Source: Kineosporia aurantiaca JCM 3230 (GTDB lineage Bacteria > Actinomycetota > Actinomycetes > Actinomycetales > Kineosporiaceae). From it: a stretch of 64,000 nt of DNA. Each line of letters starts with the position of its first letter. The stretch's first letter is position 1. The translations under genes and the position numbers were made by a program. Below are positions 52,473-61,015 of the stretch, piece by piece. Under the pieces are notes generated by a model. The model did no database searches. It saw nothing but the letters and a program-made list of their open reading frames with translations, and had not been told where the DNA came from. The stretch spans positions 137,989 to 201,988 of the forward strand of contig JODP01000016.1 of NCBI GenBank assembly GCA_000719025.1, in the 5' to 3' direction.

Positions 52473-53153
52473 ATGGCCACCACGCACGAGCGACGACCCC
52501 TGCGTCTTCTGTTCGCGGATGCCGGTGCCGAGCCGGTCCTGCCGCTGGCCCAGACCTTGCATCACGAGGGCTACCAGGTGGAGTGCGCCCGCGACGGCCA
52601 GACCGCCCTGCACATGGGCCTGACCCGGGGTTATGACGTCATGGTCATTTCCCGCCGGTTGCCCGTGGTGGACGGCATCAGCCTGATCAGACGGCTGCGG
52701 GGGCGGGCGATCACCGCCCGGGCCTTGCTGATTGCGCCCAATCGCACGGTCCCCGAGCTGATCGAGGCCCTGGACTCCGGAGCCGACGACTACTTGGCCC
52801 ACCCGTTCGAGACCGGTGAGCTCACCGCCCGGCTGCGGGCGCTGTGCCGCCGCCCGGTCGAGCTGGCCAAGGTGCTGCGGATCGGCGAGGGCGAGCTGGA
52901 CCTGCGCAGTCGTTCCGCGGTACTGCCCGAAGGGGACCGGGTCCAGCTCTCGGACCGGGAGTTCCGGCTGATCCGGATCCTGGCCGACCGGCCGGCCGCC
53001 GTGCACCCCCGCGAGGAGCTCGCCCGGCGGGTGTTCCGCGACGCCAGCTCGGCGTCCCTGGTCGCCACCTACGTCTATTACCTGCGGCGGAAGCTGGGTC
53101 GCACCTCGGTCCGCACCGTCCACAGCCTGGGCTATCAATTGGGAGAGCTTTGA
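52473..53153 (+). CDS. OmpR-family regulator lacking phosphorylation residues
   Basis: 226 residues: an N-terminal receiver-like domain (1-120) and a C-terminal OmpR winged helix (130-226, LSDREFRLIRILADRPAAVH and the YVYYLRRKLG recognition region). In the receiver the phospho-acceptor Asp is serine (VIS at ~60), the conserved Thr/Ser is alanine (~88) and the Lys is histidine (YLAHPF, ~110). It therefore cannot be controlled by ordinary phosphotransfer. JadR1-type atypical regulators of antibiotic clusters, which bind the end product instead, are the closest analogy. No kinase gene is adjacent. Overlaps the ligase by 4 nt. Confidence 0.9.
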   Translation: MATTHERRPLRLLFADAGAEPVLPLAQTLHHEGYQVECARDGQTALHMGLTRGYDVMVISRRLPVVDGISLIRRLRGRAITARALLIAPNRTVPELIEALDSGADDYLAHPFETGELTARLRALCRRPVELAKVLRIGEGELDLRSRSAVLPEGDRVQLSDREFRLIRILADRPAAVHPREELARRVFRDASSASLVATYVYYLRRKLGRTSVRTVHSLGYQLGEL

Positions 53154-54643
53154 GCAGCGAGTCCCACCGCGAGGGCCGGTTTCCGGTCCGGGTGACCGAC
53201 CGCCTGGCCGAGCTGGGCGAGGCCGTCCTGTTCGAGTACGCCGGCCGGGAAGTCACTGCCGCGCAGACGCTGAGCCTGGTCCGAAGGGTGACCGCGGCCC
53301 TGCTCAGGGCCGGGACCGAGCCCGGCGACGGGGTCGCGCTGATGACCGGGGTAACGCCGACGGCGTTCGCGGCGAACTTGGCCGCGCACGTGGTGGGCGC
53401 CCGGGTCAGCGGAGTGAGGCCGGGCCTGACCGAGGGCCAGCTGGCCTATCTGCTGGACGAGCGGATCAGGTACGCGCTCACCGACGCGACCACGGCCACC
53501 GAGATCGTCCTCAGAACTCGCCCTGATCTTGTTCTGATCGACCTGGAGCAGCTGGCCGACACGGAGGAGCAGGATCTGGCGCCCCGGGGCCGACCCGAAG
53601 ACGTCGCGCGAGTGACGTACACGAGCGGCAGCACCGGCAACCCCAAGGGCTGCGCCCAGACCTACGCCGGGGTCAGCGCAGACTGGCCGTCCCGCATTGA
53701 GCTCCACTCGCCGGCGATCCGGGATCTGGGCTCCCGGCTGGACCGCTATCTCCTGCACGGCACGCTGAGCAGCCAGGTCATGCTCGACTACGCGTTTCTG
53801 TCGATGCATCACGGTGAAGGTGGTTCTGGCGGGCGGCTGATCATTCCTACCGAGGACGCGCCCTTCCCCGAGCTGGTAGCGAAGCACCGGATCACCGGCA
53901 GCATCCTCCCCGTGCCCAGACTGTTGGCGCTCATGGCTGCAGTGCGGGACGGTTCGGCCGACGCGAGCAGCCTGCGCGGCTTGATGGTGTCCGGCTCGCC
54001 CCTCGACCCGCATCGTTACGCCGAAGCCCAGGAGCTGCTCGGCCCGATCGTCTTCCAGGGGTATGGGCAGAGTGAAACTGGTCTGGTCAGCATGCTTACC
54101 CCAGCCGAGGCTCTGGCCTCCCCGAATGCCATGACCTCGGTGGGCCGGCCGTTACCCCGTAACCAGGTCGAGACGCGGGAAGGGGAGATCTACCTGAAGA
54201 CGCCGCAGCAGACCATCGGGTACGTCAACGAGGGCGACATCCTGAACGAGCAGCCCGACGTGTACCTGGAGGACGGCTGGATCCGCTCGCGCGACCTCGG
54301 CGGCCTGGACGAGCAGGGCTTCCTGCACCTTGAGGGCCGCGCTCGGGACGTCATCATCGTGAACGCCAACGTCTACTACGCAGGACCGATCGAACGGGCT
54401 CTCGCCGAGCACCCGCTCGTCGATTCTGCGTACGTGGTGGGTGAACCGGACGAGGTCACCGGGGAGGCCATCCACGCGTTCGTCGTCCTTCGTAGCACCA
54501 CCGAGATCATCGACGAGGAACTGCGTCAGGTTGTGGCGGAACGACTGGGGCAGGCATCCGTACCCCAGTCGTTCACCGTGATCGAGCAGATTCCGCTGAC
54601 CCCGGGCGGAAAACCGGACAAGAAGGTGCTGCGCCGGGCGTGA
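53150..54643 (+). CDS. AMP-forming acyl-CoA/aryl ligase (ANL superfamily)
   Basis: 497 residues from TTG 53150 in the TTGA overlap with the regulator stop; GGGAG lies upstream. The AMP-binding signature TYTSGSTGNPKG is near residue 163, YGQSETG forms motif A5, and the C-terminal GGKPDKK holds the catalytic lysine. It activates a carboxylic acid as an acyl-adenylate and usually passes it to CoA. The acid is unknown; a keto- or hydroxy-acid handled by the neighbouring oxidase is a possibility. Last gene of the putative pathway. Confidence 0.9.
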   Translation: MSSESHREGRFPVRVTDRLAELGEAVLFEYAGREVTAAQTLSLVRRVTAALLRAGTEPGDGVALMTGVTPTAFAANLAAHVVGARVSGVRPGLTEGQLAYLLDERIRYALTDATTATEIVLRTRPDLVLIDLEQLADTEEQDLAPRGRPEDVARVTYTSGSTGNPKGCAQTYAGVSADWPSRIELHSPAIRDLGSRLDRYLLHGTLSSQVMLDYAFLSMHHGEGGSGGRLIIPTEDAPFPELVAKHRITGSILPVPRLLALMAAVRDGSADASSLRGLMVSGSPLDPHRYAEAQELLGPIVFQGYGQSETGLVSMLTPAEALASPNAMTSVGRPLPRNQVETREGEIYLKTPQQTIGYVNEGDILNEQPDVYLEDGWIRSRDLGGLDEQGFLHLEGRARDVIIVNANVYYAGPIERALAEHPLVDSAYVVGEPDEVTGEAIHAFVVLRSTTEIIDEELRQVVAERLGQASVPQSFTVIEQIPLTPGGKPDKKVLRRA

Positions 54644-54646
54644 TTC

Positions 54647-55144
54647 TCAGGGTGCGTGGTTCCCGGTGCCCTGAAGAGTGACGTCGTGCGGCTCGTTCGG
54701 CCCGGGCATCCCGGTACCGAACGCCGTCTCGTGGGTACGTCCGCGGAACAGCGAGTGCGGATCGGGAACGAGGTTGCGCTCGGGGAACTTCGGCGCGCCC
54801 TCGTGGGCCGAGGCGAAGTGCTCGCCCGAGAAGGTGCCGAAGAATTCGTGCAGCCGGGCGACCTGGGCGCTGGAGAGGGCTCCGTTGCGTGGCTTGATCC
54901 TCGGCATGGATCGGATGAGGCCGCGGTCGATCGGGATCGTGATCCCCTCACTGAATGGCGAGACCTGCCCGGCGGGTACGAAGGCGTCCCGCTCGGCGAA
55001 GAAGTCGGTGGTGAACGAGAACCAGGTGGGCAGGCCGGTGGCGTCGCAGAAGTAGATCGCGTCCACCGCGCCGACCATTTCGTGGTCGAAGTCGAAAACC
55101 GCCCGGCCGACGTACGTCCGGGCCTGTTCGCTGGTGAGAGTCAT
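54647..55144 (-). CDS. PRC-barrel domain protein, paralogue 2
   Basis: 165 residues, convergent with the ligase gene 3 nt away. The N-terminal ~70 residues resemble a PRC-barrel (TYVGRAVFDFDHEMVGAVDA). The middle helix GALSSAQVARLHEFFGTFSG and the C-terminal tail (FGTG, then EPHDVTLQGTGNHAP) match the gene at 46367-46852 closely, while the N-terminal halves have diverged. The two copies bracket the oxidoreductase cluster. Confidence 0.82.
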   Translation of the reverse strand: MTLTSEQARTYVGRAVFDFDHEMVGAVDAIYFCDATGLPTWFSFTTDFFAERDAFVPAGQVSPFSEGITIPIDRGLIRSMPRIKPRNGALSSAQVARLHEFFGTFSGEHFASAHEGAPKFPERNLVPDPHSLFRGRTHETAFGTGMPGPNEPHDVTLQGTGNHAP

Positions 55145-55246
55145 GGATCCTCCTCCCGCTGTGCGCCCCGCGGGAGTGGGCGCCGGTGCGAGGAACTCAG
55201 TGTCCCGCGGCCCGGCGTCCTCGGCACCCGTCCCACCCCGATCGGG

Positions 55247-56137
55247 CTAAGCAGTGACGGGAACCGCTCGCAGTTCCCGCTCCGCCGACCGGCCCGCTGA
55301 CCGCCGGGCCACCCGGCGTTCCACGAGCATGGCCAGCCGGGACAGGGTGAAGTTCACCGCGATGAAGATCAGCCCGATGAAAAACAGCGTCTGGAGCGGG
55401 TTGTCCAGGTTCTGGTAGATCGTCTGGCCGCTCTTGAGCAGCTCCGGGTACTGGCCGATGAAGGCGATCAGCGAGGTGTCCTTCAGCACCACCACCATCT
55501 GGCTGATGATCGCGGGCAGCATCGTCCGGAATGCCTGCGGCAGTTCGATCATCCGCATGGTCTGCAACGGCGTCAGCCCGATCACCAGGCCGGCCTCGCG
55601 CTGACCCCGCGGAAGTGAGTTCACCCCGGCCCGAAGGATCTCGGCGAAGATCACCGAGTTGTAGGCGACCAGGCCGGTGACCATCCACCAGAACGCGTCC
55701 GACCCGGGCAGCGGTTCGTAGTTCACCCCGACATCGGGCAGCAACTGGTAGGCCATGTACATCAGCACCACCACCGGAAGCCCGCGCAGCACCTCGATCA
55801 CGGCAACCAGGGGGATCCGGGACCTACGCCCGAGCATCACCCGGGCCACTCCGACGACGACGCCGATTGCCAGCGAGAGCGCGATCGCCACGACGGCCCC
55901 GGCCAGAGTGTTCTTCAGACCGTCCCGGATGAGTTCCCAGACGGCTTTGAAGTTCTCGTCCGACGGATCGATCAGCGGAGCCCACCGCTCGGACGCGAAC
56001 TGCCCCTTGTCGTCCAGTCGCGCGTAGACCAGATACAGCACCCCGAGCAGGAGCAGTCCGACAATGACGCTGCCGATCACGGCCCGCCGCCGGGCCTTGG
56101 GACCGGGCGCGTCGTACAGGACGGAGAGGTTGCTCAT
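55247..56137 (-). CDS. gluD: Glutamate ABC importer permease
   Basis: 296 residues, five to six membrane helices, with the EAA-like loop AGVNSLPRGQREAGLVIGLT found in polar amino-acid permeases (His/Glu/Gln family). It pairs with the second permease; its ATG overlaps that gene's stop by 4 nt. Together with the ATPase and lipoprotein it imports glutamate or a related amino acid. Confidence 0.93.
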   Translation of the reverse strand: MSNLSVLYDAPGPKARRRAVIGSVIVGLLLLGVLYLVYARLDDKGQFASERWAPLIDPSDENFKAVWELIRDGLKNTLAGAVVAIALSLAIGVVVGVARVMLGRRSRIPLVAVIEVLRGLPVVVLMYMAYQLLPDVGVNYEPLPGSDAFWWMVTGLVAYNSVIFAEILRAGVNSLPRGQREAGLVIGLTPLQTMRMIELPQAFRTMLPAIISQMVVVLKDTSLIAFIGQYPELLKSGQTIYQNLDNPLQTLFFIGLIFIAVNFTLSRLAMLVERRVARRSAGRSAERELRAVPVTA

Positions 56138-56784
56138 CGCAGGATCACCGCCTTGCGCTCGAGGAACTGCAGGACCAGCCCGGCCGGGACGGTGATCAGC
56201 AGGAAGAAGAAACCGATGCCCAGATAGACCGGGGTCGGGTCCTGGCCGCGTGAGCCGGTCAGCAGGATCGCGTTGCCGAGCAGGTCACCGCTGACCCCGA
56301 AGGCCCCGAGGATGGCCGAGTTCTTGAACATCGCGATGATCACGCTGCCGACCGGCGGGATCGCGGTGCGGAAGGCCTGCGGCAGGATCACCGCGCCCAG
56401 GGTCTGCCGGAAGCTCAGCCCGATCGCCCGCGCGGCCTCGGCCTGGCCGGCCGGGATGGCGTTGATCCCCGAGCGCAGGGCCTCGCAGACGAACGCCGCG
56501 GTGTAGATGATCAGCGCCGAGCAGCCGAACACGTAGTAGGAACGGTTGATCCCGATCTCCGGCAGGCCGAACGCGATGAAGAACAGCACCACGGTCAGCG
56601 GGCAGTTGCGCACCAGGTTCACGTACAGCGTGCCCACCCCGCGCAGCGGGGCGACCGGCGAGACCCGGAAGGCGGCCACGACCGTACCCAGGACCAGGGC
56701 CCCGGCCATGCAGATCAGGCAGATCCCGAAGGTTTTCAGGAACCCCTGGAAGAACAGGTCGAGGTTGTCGGTGATGACGTTCAT
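56134..56784 (-). CDS. gluC: Glutamate ABC importer permease
   Basis: 216 residues from ATG 56784; the longer frame upstream overlaps the lipoprotein gene's 3' end and is less likely. The EAA loop is SGINAIPAGQAEAARAIGLS. Five membrane helices. Partner of GluD. Confidence 0.93.
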   Translation of the reverse strand: MNVITDNLDLFFQGFLKTFGICLICMAGALVLGTVVAAFRVSPVAPLRGVGTLYVNLVRNCPLTVVLFFIAFGLPEIGINRSYYVFGCSALIIYTAAFVCEALRSGINAIPAGQAEAARAIGLSFRQTLGAVILPQAFRTAIPPVGSVIIAMFKNSAILGAFGVSGDLLGNAILLTGSRGQDPTPVYLGIGFFFLLITVPAGLVLQFLERKAVILR

Positions 56785-56794
56785 GACCGACGGC

Positions 56795-57697
56795 TCAGGA
56801 GCAGGCGTCGGCCGTGGGCAGGGTCGGCACCCGGGAGCCCTCGACCTCACCGGCGGTCGAGCTCCACGCCTTCTCGTAGGCGCCGTCCTCGGACGCCTTC
56901 TTCAGCGTGTCGACGATGTACTGGCAGAAGGCGGTGTCGCCCTTCTTGATCCCGATGCCGTAGGGCTCCTCGGTGAACGGCTCACCGACCACCTTGAACG
57001 CGCCGTCGGACTTGCCGACCAGCCCCAGCAGGATGACGTTGTCCGTCGTCACCGCGTCCACCTGCTTGTTCTTCAGGGCGTCGGCGCACTTGCTGTACAG
57101 GTCGAAGGTGACCAGCTGGCCGGGGGAGGCGAGGTAGGTGCCGATGTTGTCGGCGGGGGTGGAACCGGCCGCCGAGCAGACCTTGGCGTCCGGGTTGCTC
57201 TTCAGGCTCTCCGGCCCGGTGATCGCGCTGTTGTCGCTGCGCACCATGAGCTGCTGGCCGGCCACGTAGTAGGGCCCGGCGAAGCTGATCCGCTTCTTGC
57301 GCTCGTCGTTGATCGTGTAGGTGGCCGCGACCAGGTTGACGTCGCCGTCCTCGATCACGTTCTCCCGCACCGCGGAAGGGGTCTCGACCCAGGAGATGCC
57401 GTCCTCGCCGATGCCCAGCCCGGCGGCGATCAGCTTGCCGATCTCGACGTCGAAACCCTCCGGGGCGCCGGACAGGCCCTTGAGGCCGAAGCCGGGCTGG
57501 TCGAACTTGGTGCCGATGGTGATCTTGCCGGCCTTCTGCAGGGTGGCCATGGTGGTGCCGGCCTCGAAGGTGGCCTTGCTGTCGACGGTCGCCGCCTCGG
57601 TGTCGTCGTCGCTGCCCCCACCGCAGGCGGTGAGGGTCAGGACGCCGGCCACGAGCACGGCCGCCAGCTTTCCGGCGCGCAGGCTGTCGGTCTTCAT
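56795..57697 (-). CDS. gluB: Glutamate-binding lipoprotein
   Basis: 300 residues from ATG 57697. A signal peptide ends in LTLTAC, the lipobox with lipidated Cys at ~25, so it is anchored on the outer face of the membrane. The remainder is a type 3 solute-binding domain (ITIGTKFDQPGFGLKGL, GFDVEIGKLIA, AATYTINDERKKRISFAGPY), the glutamate/aspartate class. It delivers substrate to GluCD. Confidence 0.94.
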   Translation of the reverse strand: MKTDSLRAGKLAAVLVAGVLTLTACGGGSDDDTEAATVDSKATFEAGTTMATLQKAGKITIGTKFDQPGFGLKGLSGAPEGFDVEIGKLIAAGLGIGEDGISWVETPSAVRENVIEDGDVNLVAATYTINDERKKRISFAGPYYVAGQQLMVRSDNSAITGPESLKSNPDAKVCSAAGSTPADNIGTYLASPGQLVTFDLYSKCADALKNKQVDAVTTDNVILLGLVGKSDGAFKVVGEPFTEEPYGIGIKKGDTAFCQYIVDTLKKASEDGAYEKAWSSTAGEVEGSRVPTLPTADACS

Positions 57698-57714
57698 CGG
57701 GTGCCCCAATCTGC

Positions 57715-58521
57715 TCAATGAGTAAGGATTTTGGACAGGAAGTCGCGGGCCCGGTCGCTGCTCGGACTGGTGAAGAACGTGCTCGGCGTGGCCTCTTCGA
57801 CGATCTGGCCGTCGGCCATGAACACCACCCGGTCGGCCGCCCGGCGGGCGAAACCCATCTCGTGGGTGACCACGACCATCGTCATCCCCTCGCGTGCCAG
57901 GGAAGTCATCACGTCCAGCACCTCGTTGATCATCTCCGGGTCGAGCGCCGAGGTCGGCTCGTCGAAGAGCATCACCTTGGGCCGCATCGCCAGCGCCCGG
58001 GCGATCGCCACCCGCTGCTGCTGACCGCCGGAGAGCTGGGCCGGGTACTTGTCCTTCTGGTCCGCCACCCCGACCCGTTCCAGCAGCACCAGGGCCTGTT
58101 TCTCGGCCTCGGCGGGTTTGCTGCCGCGCACCTTGACCGGCCCCAGAGTGACATTCTGCAGCACTGTCTTATGGGCGAACAGGTTGAAGGACTGGAAGAC
58201 CATCCCGACCTCGGACCGCAGCGTGGCCAGGGCCCGGCCCTCCTCGGGAAGCGGCCGGCCGTCGAGCTCGATCGTTCCCGCATCGATGGTTTCGAGCCGG
58301 TTGATCGTCCGGCAGAGGGTCGACTTGCCCGAACCGGAGGGCCCGATCACCACGACCACCTCGCCGGTGCCGACCACGAGATCGATGTCGCGCAGGACGT
58401 GCAGGGCCCCGAAATGCTTGTTGACGCCGGTCAGCCGGACCAGAGGGGGTCGGTGGCCGGACTCGTTGCCACCATGTGGTGTCACCGAATCGCTTTCGGG
58501 GACAGGGTTTTCCGCCGTCAT
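57715..58521 (-). CDS. gluA: Glutamate ABC importer ATPase
   Basis: 268 residues from ATG 58521, set by an AGGAGGAG ribosome-binding site. Walker A GPSGSGKST, signature LSGGQQQR, Walker B VMLFDEPTSALDP and switch histidine VVTHEMGFA are complete. First gene of the operon and divergent from gluR. In Streptomyces coelicolor gluABCD lies next to the GluR/GluK system that controls it, the same arrangement as here. Confidence 0.95.
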   Translation of the reverse strand: MTAENPVPESDSVTPHGGNESGHRPPLVRLTGVNKHFGALHVLRDIDLVVGTGEVVVVIGPSGSGKSTLCRTINRLETIDAGTIELDGRPLPEEGRALATLRSEVGMVFQSFNLFAHKTVLQNVTLGPVKVRGSKPAEAEKQALVLLERVGVADQKDKYPAQLSGGQQQRVAIARALAMRPKVMLFDEPTSALDPEMINEVLDVMTSLAREGMTMVVVTHEMGFARRAADRVVFMADGQIVEEATPSTFFTSPSSDRARDFLSKILTH

Positions 58522-58587
58522 CGCTCGCTCCTCCTGCGTCCCGCCATGTCTGGAAGGTAGGGAGGGGGCGGCGCCCGGAAAAGGCAA

Positions 58588-58626
58588 TTTGAGGATCTTC
58601 TGAGGTGTTTGAGGATCTTCTGAGGT
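58588..58626. promoter_or_regulatory. 20-bp tandem direct repeat, probable GluR operator
   Basis: TTTGAGGATCTTCTGAGGT occurs at 58588-58606 and again, identical, at 58608-58626. Each copy contains two TGAGG half-sites 11 bp apart, one helical turn, as expected for an OmpR-type response regulator dimer. It lies between gluA and gluR, so it can control both directions. Confidence 0.75.
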
Positions 58627-58680
58627 CACGGGGTGGTCACGCGACTTCCCCGGAACCGCCGGACCAGCGATGGTAGGGGG

Positions 58681-59430
58681 ATGCGCGTACTGCTGGTGGA
58701 AGACGATGCCCGGCTCGGGGCCGCGCTGTCGGACGTGCTGAGGGTGCACGGCATGGAGGTCGAGCACGTGACCACGGCACGCGCGGCCCTGGCCCGGCTC
58801 ACCCCGCAGACCGAGGCCGTGGTGCTCGATCTCGGCCTGCCGGACCGGGACGGGTTCGAGGTCTGCAGCCGGATCCGCCGCACCCACGACGTACCGATCC
58901 TGATGGCGACGGCCCGGTCCGACCTCACTGCCCGGGTGCACGGGCTGAACCTGGGCGCTGACGATTATCTGGTCAAACCGTACGACGTGCGGGAACTGCT
59001 GGCCCGGCTGCACGCGGTCAGCCGGCGGCACCGCCGGGAGCCGGCCGGATCCGCAACGGCGGACGAGGAACTCGGCGGGGCGGTGGAGGAGGACGAGATC
59101 GAACCGGTCGAGGAGCCGGAGCCGTTGTCACCGGACGAGGTGGTGATCGACGTGAACAGCCGCACGGTGCTGCGCGGCGGTCGGTCGATCGCTCTGACCC
59201 GCAAGGAGTTCGACCTGCTGGCTTTGCTCGCCCGGCATCCCGGGGTGGTGTTCCGGCGGGAACAGATCATCAGCGAGGTATGGCAGTCCACCTGGGACGG
59301 GCTGGGCCGCACGCTCGAGGTGCACGTGGCTGCCGTGCGCTCGAAGACCGGCCTGCCGGGACTGATCGAGACCGTGCGCGGGGTCGGCTACCGGCTGGCG
59401 ATCGGCGCCGCCAGCAGCACGTGGTCCTGA
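58681..59430 (+). CDS. gluR: OmpR-family response regulator, GluR-like
   Basis: 249 residues from ATG 58681. Receiver with acidic pocket (LLVEDD), phospho-acceptor Asp at ~50 (AVVLDLGLP) and conserved Lys (YLVKPYD). A ~35-residue acidic linker (EEDEIEPVEEPE) separates it from the winged-helix DNA-binding domain (LTRKEFDLLALLARHPGVVF). The kinase gluK follows 49 nt later. GluR activates glutamate uptake in Streptomyces. Confidence 0.92.
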   Translation: MRVLLVEDDARLGAALSDVLRVHGMEVEHVTTARAALARLTPQTEAVVLDLGLPDRDGFEVCSRIRRTHDVPILMATARSDLTARVHGLNLGADDYLVKPYDVRELLARLHAVSRRHRREPAGSATADEELGGAVEEDEIEPVEEPEPLSPDEVVIDVNSRTVLRGGRSIALTRKEFDLLALLARHPGVVFRREQIISEVWQSTWDGLGRTLEVHVAAVRSKTGLPGLIETVRGVGYRLAIGAASSTWS

Positions 59431-59479
59431 ACCGCCCCTACCCCGCCCCGAATCGTCCTGACACCGCGATGATCCTCGT

Positions 59480-61015
59480 ATGAGGACACGGCTCTCCGCC
59501 CTTCTGGTCGTGCTGATCGGCGTGGTGCTGGTCAGCCTCGGCGTGCCGCTGATCACCGGGATCGCCTCGGGTGAGGCCCGCACGCTGCACACCGACCGGA
59601 TGGCCGACCTGTCGATGTTCGTCAGCCTGGTGCCTTCCGACCCGGACGCCACCGGCGTGGAGAAGCTGGCACTGGAGCGCGATCTACAGCGCTACGAGGA
59701 TCTGTACGGCATCTCGGTGACGGTTTACGACGCCGCTCGGCATCCCCGGTTCAGCGGGCATACAGGTCCTACCACCACTCCTACCCCGGCCGAAAACGCA
59801 GCGTTGGACACAGCGCTCTCCGGGCGGCTCACCGAGGTCTGGGACCAGATCCTGCCCTGGGACGACAAACCCCTGGTCGCCGCGCAGCCCGTGGTGCGCG
59901 ACGGGGACGTGGTGGGCGCGGTGGTCAGCGTGTCACCGGTGAAGAAGGCCGCGAACCGAGTCCTGCAGCGCTGGTCGATCCTGCTCGCCGCCGAGCTGAT
60001 TGCCATGATCGGGGCGATCGCGCTGGCCGACCGGCTGGCTCGCTGGCTGTTGCGCCCAGTGGCCCGGCTGGACGAGGCCGCCCACCAGATCTCCGCCGGT
60101 GACCTCTCGGCCCGGGTGCCGGCCGGAGCCGGTCCGCCGGAGCTGCGCCGTCTCGAGGCCTCCTTCAACGACATGGCCGTTCACGTGCAGGACGCGGTGG
60201 AGGCGCAGCGGGCGTTCGTCGCCGACGCCAGCCACCAGCTGCGCAACCCCCTCGCCGCGCTGCTGATGCGGCTGGAGGCGATGACCATGACGACCGGGTT
60301 GACCGGGTTGAACGGGTTGCCGCAGCGGTCGAGGGCGAGCCAGGTGGACGCGCTGGAGCAGGCGCTGGACGATGGCCGGCACCTGGCCGGCACGCTCGAC
60401 CGGATGCTCGCCCTGGCCAAGGTCGAGAACGCCGGGGCCCCAGCGGTACCGATGGACGCTGCGGGCGTGGTGGACGAGCGGCTCGCCTTCTGGATGGTGG
60501 TTGCCGACCGGAGAGAGGTCCACCTGGTCCGGCAGGGCGTGGCGCGGGCCCTGGCCCTCCATGACGTCGGGGCGGTCTCGGGAGCGCTGGACGCGGTGCT
60601 GGACAACGCTCTTAAGTACTGCCCGGCCCGAGGGACGGTGACGGTCGTCGTAAAGCCGCTCGCAGCGTCCGTACCTGAGACCGAATCCCGGCCCGTGCTG
60701 CCGATGGGCGGGCCGAGTTCGGCGCCGATTCTGGCTCTGGCCAGGGCGGGTGGAACTGCCGGGGGTACAGATCCGGACGCTCCGTGGGGCGGCGTTGAGG
60801 TGACCGTTACGGACACCGGGCCGGGGGTATCGGCAGAAGACCTACCCCGGGTGGCGGATCGGTTCTGGCGAGCGGACGGGGGTGCCCAGGAAGGCACCGG
60901 CCTGGGTATGTCGATCGCGAAGACCTTGATGGAACGGCACGACGGCACCCTGGAGGTACAGACGGGAGACGGTGGTGGTCTTCGCGTGCGGCTGTGGCTT
61001 CCGCCTGTGCGCTAA
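59480..61015 (+). CDS. gluK: Sensor histidine kinase, GluK-like
   Basis: 511 residues. Two membrane helices (about 5-28 and 167-188) enclose an extracytoplasmic sensor of ~140 residues. A HAMP segment follows, then the H-box FVADASHQLRNPL with His ~252, N-box DNALKYCP, D/F-box VTDTGPGV and G-box GTGLGMS. It would sense extracellular amino acid, directly or through a binding protein, and phosphorylate GluR. The stop region overlaps the convergent TAXI gene by 4 bp. Confidence 0.92.
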   Translation: MRTRLSALLVVLIGVVLVSLGVPLITGIASGEARTLHTDRMADLSMFVSLVPSDPDATGVEKLALERDLQRYEDLYGISVTVYDAARHPRFSGHTGPTTTPTPAENAALDTALSGRLTEVWDQILPWDDKPLVAAQPVVRDGDVVGAVVSVSPVKKAANRVLQRWSILLAAELIAMIGAIALADRLARWLLRPVARLDEAAHQISAGDLSARVPAGAGPPELRRLEASFNDMAVHVQDAVEAQRAFVADASHQLRNPLAALLMRLEAMTMTTGLTGLNGLPQRSRASQVDALEQALDDGRHLAGTLDRMLALAKVENAGAPAVPMDAAGVVDERLAFWMVVADRREVHLVRQGVARALALHDVGAVSGALDAVLDNALKYCPARGTVTVVVKPLAASVPETESRPVLPMGGPSSAPILALARAGGTAGGTDPDAPWGGVEVTVTDTGPGVSAEDLPRVADRFWRADGGAQEGTGLGMSIAKTLMERHDGTLEVQTGDGGGLRVRLWLPPVR

